A stretch of DNA of 11,355 nt. It comes from an uncultured Muribaculaceae bacterium. GTDB lineage: Bacteria; Bacteroidota; Bacteroidia; Bacteroidales; Muribaculaceae. The position numbers and the translations under genes were made by a program. Below the pieces are notes generated by a model, which was not told where the DNA came from, made no database searches, and was given only the letters and a program-made list of their open reading frames with translations. The stretch is from the NCBI GenBank assembly GCA_934590135.1, contig CAKTOT010000075.1, positions 1-11,355 of the forward strand, given 5' to 3'. Positions 5,975-11,355 of this stretch are shown in pieces (positions within the stretch are counted from its first letter, which is position 1; every line of letters starts with the position of its first letter).

Positions 5975-6583
5975 ATGAACGACCGCATAAAACTCGTAAT
6001 CATGGGCATAAGCTACAACCCCGTGCGTAGCGGAGCCTTTGCACTGCTCCTGGCCGATGAAGAGGGCGAACGACGCATACCCATACTTATCGGAGCAAGC
6101 GAAGCTCAGGCCATAGGCATCAAGATGCAAGGCGTAATTCCGCCGCGCCCCATGACCCACGACCTATTCTGCTCACTCGGCCAAGCATTCGGCATACAGC
6201 TCGAAGAGGTTTTCATCTACCGCTTCGAAGACGGCATATTCTCCTCGGAAATGACCTTCCGCGACCGCGAAGGCAAAGAAGCCGTACTGGACGCTCGTAC
6301 CTCCGATGCCGTAGCCATAGCCGTACGCGTCGGGGCGTCGATATACACCACGCCCGAAATCCTGGAACGCGCCGGCCTGTCCTTGGAAGAATGTATCACC
6401 GAAGACCTCAATAAAGATCCGGAAGACCGAACTCGCCGTGACACGCAATCAGAGCCGCAAGACCCGGACGAAATGTCCGACGAACAACTCGAGGCTCTGC
6501 TCGAGCAACTCACACGCGATGAAAAGTACGAAGAGGCCGCACGCATCAATTCGATACTACGCCAACGGCGTAAAGACAAATAA
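5975..6583 (+). CDS. Bifunctional nuclease (BFN/DUF151) family protein with C-terminal UVR motif
   Basis: The 202-residue protein has a BFN (DUF151) domain at about 5-135, seen in ALLLADEEGERRIPILIG (23-40), RPMTHDL (58-64) and DARTSDAVAIAVR (106-118). A charged linker (about 143-166) leads to a UVR-type helical hairpin at about 167-199 (SDEQLEALLEQL, then EKYEEAARINSILRQRR), similar to the UvrB/UvrC interaction motif. Plant homologues of this layout have reported RNase and DNase activity; in Bacteroidota the role is not settled, and nothing here proves catalysis. The protein has no signal or membrane segment and should be cytosolic. It lies seven bases after mnmA and 56 bp before a nucleoside permease. 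A link between nucleic-acid turnover and nucleoside uptake is tempting but only inferred from position. Confidence 0.85.
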   Translation: MNDRIKLVIMGISYNPVRSGAFALLLADEEGERRIPILIGASEAQAIGIKMQGVIPPRPMTHDLFCSLGQAFGIQLEEVFIYRFEDGIFSSEMTFRDREGKEAVLDARTSDAVAIAVRVGASIYTTPEILERAGLSLEECITEDLNKDPEDRTRRDTQSEPQDPDEMSDEQLEALLEQLTRDEKYEEAARINSILRQRRKDK

Positions 6584-6639
6584 AAGACACAACCTAAAAA
6601 CCGCACATAAACCAATCAACCAAAATCACACACGCTTCA

Positions 6640-8001
6640 ATGAAAAGCTCCACACTAAAAGCAAGACTTGCAACTCTAAGCTTCTTTGAGTTTGCGATAT
6701 GGGGAACATACCTCGTATCCATGGGTATGTTCTTGTATCACGTAGGCTTAGGCCCGCAAATATTCCTATTCTACATGGTTCAGGGACTTGTATCCCTGTT
6801 TATGCCCGCAGTAATGGGCATCATTGCCGACCGCTGGTTGCCGGCACAAAAGACCTTATCACTATGTCACTTCATATCCGCAGCATTCATGCTCGCCGCC
6901 GGATATTACGCCATGTCGGTACTGCCCGACGGATGGATTGATATGACTCACGAGCAACTGGCCGGGACAGTGGACTTCGCCACAATATTCACACTATACA
7001 CCATCTCTGTGGCATTCTATATGCCTACAATCGGCCTAAACAACTCGGTGGCATTCAACGCCCTCGAGCGCAACGGCCTTGACACCGTCAAAGACTTCCC
7101 TCCCATACGGGTCTTCGGAACAGTAGGCTTTATTGTCGCCGAACTTCTGGTGAATTTCGTTGCAATAGACGGCATCACCTTGCAAAAAAGCTATACCCAA
7201 TTCTTTGCCACCGGCGCCTTCGGCATCATTATGGCCCTGTACGCGCTGACAATGCCTAACTGCCCGACCAACAAAAACGCCGGCGGCGGCATCGTTGATG
7301 CCCTCGGACTACGCGCATTCGCGCTGTTCAAGACACGCCGTATGGCCATATTCTTCATATTCTCGATGCTGCTGGGTGTATCACTGCAAATCACCAATAG
7401 CTACGGCACCACCTTCATCGAAAGCTTCAGCAAAGTAAGCGAATACAGCGAAGGCTTGCTCAACGGATGGTTTGCGCACAACCCGACATTCCTGATTTCG
7501 ATTTCGCAATGCTCCGAGGCCCTATGTATCCTGATGATAGCATTCTGCCTTAAACGCTTTGGCATCAAAGGCGTGATGATGATAGCAATGTTCGCCTGGG
7601 TACTGCGCTTCGGCTTCTTCGGCATAGGCGACACCAACTTCCCCGGCGTCGTATTCCTGATACTGTCCTGCATCGTCTACGGCGTTGCCTTCGACTTCTT
7701 CAACGTCTCCGGCGGCATCTACGTCGACCAGCAGACCGATCCCAAGCTGCGTTCGTCCGCCCAAGGTCTGTTTATGATTATGACCAACGGTATCGGCGCA
7801 TCCTTAGGCACATTCATCGCCGGCGAATTTGTCGTCAATAAATACGTTATGACTCAGGAAGTAGGCACACAGGGTATGATTGACGGATGGCACCACTCGT
7901 GGTTCATCTTTGCCGCATACGCCCTAATCGTATTCGTCATGTTCTACTTCTGCTTCAAAACGCCCAAGAAGTCCGAAGAAAAGACTGTCAACAATATCTA
8001 A
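6640..8001 (+). CDS. Nucleoside permease, NupG-like major facilitator
   Basis: The 453-residue protein is a polytopic membrane protein with about 12 hydrophobic segments (for example 12-33, 41-62, 73-95, 112-133, 159-176, 188-205, 235-253, 283-303, 308-328, 336-355, 374-398 and 420-438). It resembles the nucleoside:H+ symporter family. Hallmarks are a motif-A-like GIIADRW at 60-66 between helices 2 and 3, RVFGTVGFI at 157-165, SISQCSEAL at 287-295 and SAQGLFMIMTNGIGASLG at 373-390. It probably imports nucleosides across the inner membrane driven by protons. Specificity cannot be read from the sequence, and a few Bacteroidota relatives are annotated only as MFS transporters. The tail from 440 is short, charged and cytoplasmic. 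It lies between the BFN gene and rsmE in the same direction. Confidence 0.88.
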   Translation: MKSSTLKARLATLSFFEFAIWGTYLVSMGMFLYHVGLGPQIFLFYMVQGLVSLFMPAVMGIIADRWLPAQKTLSLCHFISAAFMLAAGYYAMSVLPDGWIDMTHEQLAGTVDFATIFTLYTISVAFYMPTIGLNNSVAFNALERNGLDTVKDFPPIRVFGTVGFIVAELLVNFVAIDGITLQKSYTQFFATGAFGIIMALYALTMPNCPTNKNAGGGIVDALGLRAFALFKTRRMAIFFIFSMLLGVSLQITNSYGTTFIESFSKVSEYSEGLLNGWFAHNPTFLISISQCSEALCILMIAFCLKRFGIKGVMMIAMFAWVLRFGFFGIGDTNFPGVVFLILSCIVYGVAFDFFNVSGGIYVDQQTDPKLRSSAQGLFMIMTNGIGASLGTFIAGEFVVNKYVMTQEVGTQGMIDGWHHSWFIFAAYALIVFVMFYFCFKTPKKSEEKTVNNI

Positions 8002-8013
8002 CGGCTTGCGACT

Positions 8014-8042
8014 GTGCGATGTCCGGCATCCGGACATCGCAC
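8014..8042 (+). repeat. Perfect 13-bp hairpin between the permease gene and rsmE
   Basis: Bases 8014-8026 and 8030-8042 are exact reverse complements with a three-base CAT loop, and most of the pairs are G-C. It begins 13 bases after the permease stop and ends 24 bases before the rsmE ATG. There is no T-run on either side, so it is not a canonical intrinsic terminator. It could halt or slow polymerase, protect the upstream mRNA 3' end after processing, or hold down expression of rsmE and kdsA. Confidence 0.85.
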
Positions 8043-8066
8043 CACACAGCCGCCGACTATACGGCA

Positions 8067-8777
8067 ATGATTCAATTCTACGCACCCGATATACAACAAA
8101 CGCTCACGCTGCCGCCCGAAGACAGCGCCCATGCCATACGAGTACTGCGCATGCACACCGGCGACACTCTATACGTCGTGGACGGCCGCGGCACTCGCTA
8201 TACATGCACCCTCGTAGGCGGAGATGCGCGACGCGCCATCGTATCCGTCGAAGATGCCGTCACCATCGAGCGCGTATGGCCCACGGATGTCACCGTGGCC
8301 GTAGCCCCGGCCAAGCATATCGACCGCACCGAATGGCTGATCGAAAAATTGGTGGAAATCGGAGTGGACAACTTCATCCCCGTACTGTGCGCCCGGTCGG
8401 AGCGCCGCGAAATCAAGGTCGAGCGTCTGCGCAAAATCGCCGTATCGGCCATGAAACAATCGCTCAAGGCCACAATGCCGTATATAGCCGAAATGACGCC
8501 CCTACCCCGACTGTTGCAACAGACAACAGCGCAACAACGCTTTATCGGATATTGCGATGCCGAAACCGAGCGGACTCTGCTCGCCAAGGCCCTGCAACCT
8601 CGCATGAGCACGTTGCTACTCATCGGGCCCGAAGGCGACTTCACCCCGCAAGAAGTGAAACAATGCCTCGATGCCGGATGCCGTGCCGTCACTATGGGCG
8701 ACAACCGACTGCGCACCGAAACCGCCGCACTCGTCGCCTGCGATACATTCCATATCATCAACCAAATTCACTCATGA
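8067..8777 (+). CDS. rsmE: 16S rRNA (uracil(1498)-N3)-methyltransferase
   Basis: The 236-residue SPOUT-class enzyme methylates U1498 of 16S rRNA in the assembled 30S subunit using SAM. It has a small N-terminal PUA-like domain at about 1-68 (FYAPDI, then HAIRVLRMHTGD) and a knotted catalytic domain at about 72-232. The SAM-binding knot motifs are LLLIGPEGDFTPQEV at 183-197 and GDNRLRTETAAL at 211-222. ARSERREIKVERLRKI (109-124) and SAMKQS (127-132) are also family features. The ATG at 8067 is preferred since MIQFYAPDI matches the usual start. An in-frame ATG at 8019 would add 16 residues but lies inside the hairpin. Its stop overlaps the kdsA start by four bases (ATGA), implying translational coupling. 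Confidence 0.94.
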   Translation: MIQFYAPDIQQTLTLPPEDSAHAIRVLRMHTGDTLYVVDGRGTRYTCTLVGGDARRAIVSVEDAVTIERVWPTDVTVAVAPAKHIDRTEWLIEKLVEIGVDNFIPVLCARSERREIKVERLRKIAVSAMKQSLKATMPYIAEMTPLPRLLQQTTAQQRFIGYCDAETERTLLAKALQPRMSTLLLIGPEGDFTPQEVKQCLDAGCRAVTMGDNRLRTETAALVACDTFHIINQIHS

Positions 8778-9607
8778 ACGCCAACGAACTACTGCAATAC
8801 CTGACCCCGGCTGCAGCCCGAGGCACTACATTCTTCCTCCTGGCCGGCCCGTGCGTCATCGAAGGCGAAAAAATGGCTCTCGATATCGCCGAAAGCATAC
8901 TGCGCACGACGTCCGAATTGGGCATACCTTACGTATTCAAGGGCAGCTATCGCAAGGCCAACCGCAGCCGCTTGGACTCGTTCCAAGGTATAGGCGATGA
9001 AAAAGCACTGCGCATACTCGCCAAAGTGCGCGATACCTTCGGAATACCCGTAGTCACGGACATACACCTGCCCGCCGAAGCCGCCATAGCCGCCGAATAT
9101 GTGGACATACTGCAAATTCCGGCGTTTCTGTGCCGTCAGACCGACCTTTTGGTCGCCGCGGCCCACACCGGCAAGATGGTCAATATCAAAAAAGGTCAAT
9201 TCCTGGCGCCCGAATCGATGCATTTTGCCGTCGAAAAAATTAGGCAAAGCGGCAACAACGCCGTAGCCGTCACCGACCGAGGCACGATGCTGGGCTACGG
9301 AGACCTGGTAGTGGATATGCGCGGTATTCCCGTGATGCAACAGCAATGCGGATGCCCTGTCATTATGGACATTACACACTCGCTGCAACAGCCCAACACG
9401 GCAGGCGGAGTCACCGGAGGACGTCCCGAACTCATCGAAACACTCGGCCGTGCATCCATAGCCGTCGGCGCCGACGGCATATTCATCGAGACACACCCCG
9501 AACCGTCCAAAGCATTGTCCGATGGCGCCAATATGCTGCGCCTGGACCTTCTGCCGACGCTGTTGCAACACCTTTTGGCCATACGCCGAACCATAGCCGC
9601 ATTCTGA
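8774..9607 (+). CDS. kdsA: 3-deoxy-8-phosphooctulonate synthase, metal-dependent class
   Basis: The 277-residue TIM-barrel enzyme condenses phosphoenolpyruvate and arabinose-5-phosphate to KDO-8-phosphate, the committed step to KDO in the LPS inner core. Motifs are LLAGPCVIEGE at 22-32, FKGSYRKANRS at 55-65, QIPAFLCRQTDLL at 114-126, VNIKKGQFLAPE at 136-147, DITHSLQQP at 199-207 and FIETHPEP at 237-244. The four metal ligands of the class typified by the Aquifex enzyme are all present: Cys27, His202, Glu239 and Asp250. The E. coli type has Asn at the first position, so this one should need a divalent metal. Its ATG shares four bases with the rsmE stop, and the TPR gene follows after 43 bp. 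Confidence 0.95.
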   Translation: MNANELLQYLTPAAARGTTFFLLAGPCVIEGEKMALDIAESILRTTSELGIPYVFKGSYRKANRSRLDSFQGIGDEKALRILAKVRDTFGIPVVTDIHLPAEAAIAAEYVDILQIPAFLCRQTDLLVAAAHTGKMVNIKKGQFLAPESMHFAVEKIRQSGNNAVAVTDRGTMLGYGDLVVDMRGIPVMQQQCGCPVIMDITHSLQQPNTAGGVTGGRPELIETLGRASIAVGADGIFIETHPEPSKALSDGANMLRLDLLPTLLQHLLAIRRTIAAF

Positions 9608-9650
9608 GACTTACACATCACGACTTCCGAGACACTCCAATACACGACAG

Positions 9651-11351
9651 ATGATAAAACATATATCCGTATTATTGGCCGCCATGGCCTTTATGGCACC
9701 GGCACGCGCCGACATCGACAACCCGATGACACGCGCCGTGCTCAACGTCTACGCACAACAACTCAGCGAAGACCCCAAAGACTACGAGACCTATCTCAAC
9801 CGCGCCACAGTCTATTATAGCAACAACGAGTATCTGCGAGCACTCTCGGATGCAGACAATGCCATCAAGTACATCCCCGAGAAAGACGCCGAGACACGCA
9901 TACGAGCACTCACACTGCGCGCCAACATATATTTGCAGACAGAGCGACCCGCCGAAGCACTGCGCGACCTTGACGCCACCGTAGCACTGGATCCCAATTC
10001 GTATGTCAACGTCTATCTGCGTGCCAATACGCGCTATACACTCGGACAATACGCCGGCGCACGCGAAGACTACAACCGTCTGCTACGCCTCAACCCTCGC
10101 AGCACCGAAGCTATGATAGGTCTGGCACGCATCGCTGTCAAAGAAAACAACCTCGGTACTGCTACACAATACCTTGACGATGCGGTAGCATCCGACCCCA
10201 ACAACGCCGATATATACGTACGACGCGCCAACGTGCGGCGCTCGATGGGCAACGGCAGCGGCGCAGTCGAGGACATCATGCTGGCACTGAGCACGGATGC
10301 GTCAAACGCCCGCGCCACCAAACTGCTTGTAGATATGGCAAACACCGACTACGTCGTTGTCATCGAAGGCATTACACGCGCCATCGAACAAGCGCCGCGA
10401 GTGGCTATGTTTGTGTACCTGCGTGCTTACATACAGCAAGCTCACTTCCACTACAAAGCCGCACTGACCGACTACAACACCATCATCACGCAAAACCTCA
10501 ACGACTACCGCGGCATATATGCCGGAACGGCACGCTGCCGCTATGCCCTGGGCCAATACGACTCGGCACTGGCCGACATAGACCAAGCACTGGCTGCCGC
10601 TCCCGACAATGCCGACAACCACATACTGCGTGCACAAATATTGCGCGCCCTCGGACGGCGCGTCGATGCATACAGCGCTGCCGCCCGCGCACTGGCATTA
10701 CGCCCCAACAACACGCAGGCACTCATCGAATTGGGCCTGACAGCCTATTCGCAGGAACAATACAGCCAAGCCGCCGACCTATTCGGCGAGGCCACGATGA
10801 CAGCCGAAGGCGCCGATGCGGCACGTGCGTATATGCTTCGCGCGTCCGTGCTCGAAGAACATCTCAACCAACCCGTGGCCGCCGCCGGATTCTACCGCCA
10901 CGTAGCCGAGATAACCGCGCCTCAGACACAACAAAACGCAACAACAGGCGCCCAACCCTCTACCACCGCCTCGGACGCCACAGCCATCCTAAGCGCCGAC
11001 CCGGCAATGCTGCGCCCCTTGGCACTGCTGCATTGCGGCGAGCGTCAAGCTGCCGATGCCGCCATGGCCGCAATACTTGCGCTGCCTGACGCCGACGGTG
11101 CCCACGCCTTCGAAGCCGCCTGCTACTACGCACAAGCCGCTAAAACTTACGCCGACATCAAAAAAGGCAAGTCAGCTCAAGGCAACACCGATATGGACAC
11201 CGCATTCCATTATCTCGAACAGGCGCTTGACCACGGCTACGGTGACCTCCACCGCCTCCGTGACGACACCGATGGCCCGGCCAACATCGCCCCCCTGCGC
11301 ACAGACGCCCGCTTCACCGCCCTCTCCGCCCGCTTCGCCCACCTATTCTAA
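9651..11351 (+). CDS. Secreted tetratricopeptide-repeat protein
   Basis: The 566-residue protein has an N-terminal signal peptide (MIKHISVLLAAMAFMAPARA, probably cut after residue 20 before DIDNP), so it is exported; no lipobox cysteine is seen. From about 25 to 420 it consists of degenerate TPR units of about 34 residues, clearest at 46-77, 86-119, 120-151, 186-217, 289-319, 322-353 and 354-386. Typical positions are seen in YLNRATVYYSNNEYLRALSDA and LGQYDSALADIDQALAAAPDN. Residues about 422-452 are a Thr/Ala/Gln-rich insert, and the last 65 (DMDTAFHYLEQALDHGY to FAHLF) resemble a final repeat plus a capping segment. TPR proteins act as protein scaffolds; the partner here is unknown. Being the last gene of the block, it may serve the envelope. 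It is complete, ending four bases before the window does. Confidence 0.85.
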   Translation: MIKHISVLLAAMAFMAPARADIDNPMTRAVLNVYAQQLSEDPKDYETYLNRATVYYSNNEYLRALSDADNAIKYIPEKDAETRIRALTLRANIYLQTERPAEALRDLDATVALDPNSYVNVYLRANTRYTLGQYAGAREDYNRLLRLNPRSTEAMIGLARIAVKENNLGTATQYLDDAVASDPNNADIYVRRANVRRSMGNGSGAVEDIMLALSTDASNARATKLLVDMANTDYVVVIEGITRAIEQAPRVAMFVYLRAYIQQAHFHYKAALTDYNTIITQNLNDYRGIYAGTARCRYALGQYDSALADIDQALAAAPDNADNHILRAQILRALGRRVDAYSAAARALALRPNNTQALIELGLTAYSQEQYSQAADLFGEATMTAEGADAARAYMLRASVLEEHLNQPVAAAGFYRHVAEITAPQTQQNATTGAQPSTTASDATAILSADPAMLRPLALLHCGERQAADAAMAAILALPDADGAHAFEAACYYAQAAKTYADIKKGKSAQGNTDMDTAFHYLEQALDHGYGDLHRLRDDTDGPANIAPLRTDARFTALSARFAHLF

Positions 11352-11355
11352 CAGC

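Noticed and set aside
8019..8066. An earlier in-frame ATG for rsmE adding 16 residues.
   Set aside because: The added residues do not look like the family N-terminus, and the codon lies inside the 13-bp hairpin.
8006..8773. Open frame upstream of kdsA in the kdsA frame, which would give a 533-residue fusion.
   Set aside because: It overlaps all of rsmE in another frame and its translation is Arg/His-rich without any domain; kdsA starts at the ATGA overlap.
8789..9571. A 260-codon open frame on the minus strand opposite kdsA.
   Set aside because: It is a shadow of a strongly supported gene, with no promoter or recognisable protein features.

Overview
The window looks like chromosomal housekeeping DNA from a Bacteroidota species, most likely order Bacteroidales. 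Three things point there. Several promoters match the phylum's -33/-7 pattern, with TAnnTTTG at the -7 position upstream of serC, the tRNA, mltG and two other genes. Starts lack clear Shine-Dalgarno sequences. The gene families are also typical: a DUF5106 thioredoxin-like protein, a BFN+UVR protein, a NupG-type permease and a serC-serA pair. The DNA is fairly GC-rich for the group and uses the AUA isoleucine codon heavily. A family-level guess such as Muribaculaceae is only an inference.

Layout: on the minus strand, an initiator tRNA(fMet) (1417-1491) has its own promoter and a strong intrinsic terminator. It is followed by serC and the first 38 codons of serA, which runs off the left edge; together these are the phosphoserine route of serine synthesis. 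The divergent 267-bp gap (1492-1758) holds the tRNA promoter, the mltG -7 box and a small inverted repeat; I see no gene in it. On the plus strand come mltG (glycan-strand terminating transglycosylase) and a zinc-ribbon/PNPOx-like flavin-binding-type protein. A seven-gene co-directional block (3835-11351) then follows: a secreted DUF5106 thioredoxin-like protein, mnmA (tRNA 2-thiolation), a BFN+UVR nuclease-family protein, a nucleoside permease, rsmE (16S rRNA methylation), kdsA (KDO-8-phosphate synthase for LPS) and a secreted TPR protein. Gaps in the block run from -4 to +65 bp and I see no convincing internal promoter. It may be one long transcription unit, perhaps broken by a 13-bp hairpin just before rsmE.

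The genes cover serine supply, translation (tRNA(fMet), mnmA, rsmE) and envelope building (mltG, kdsA, secreted proteins). I found no mobile element, CRISPR array, defence system, toxin-antitoxin pair or biosynthetic cluster, and no evidence of an undescribed multi-gene system. The points that merit a second look are mostly regulatory: inverted repeats at promoters, a probable leaderless mltG transcript, and the stable hairpin before rsmE.
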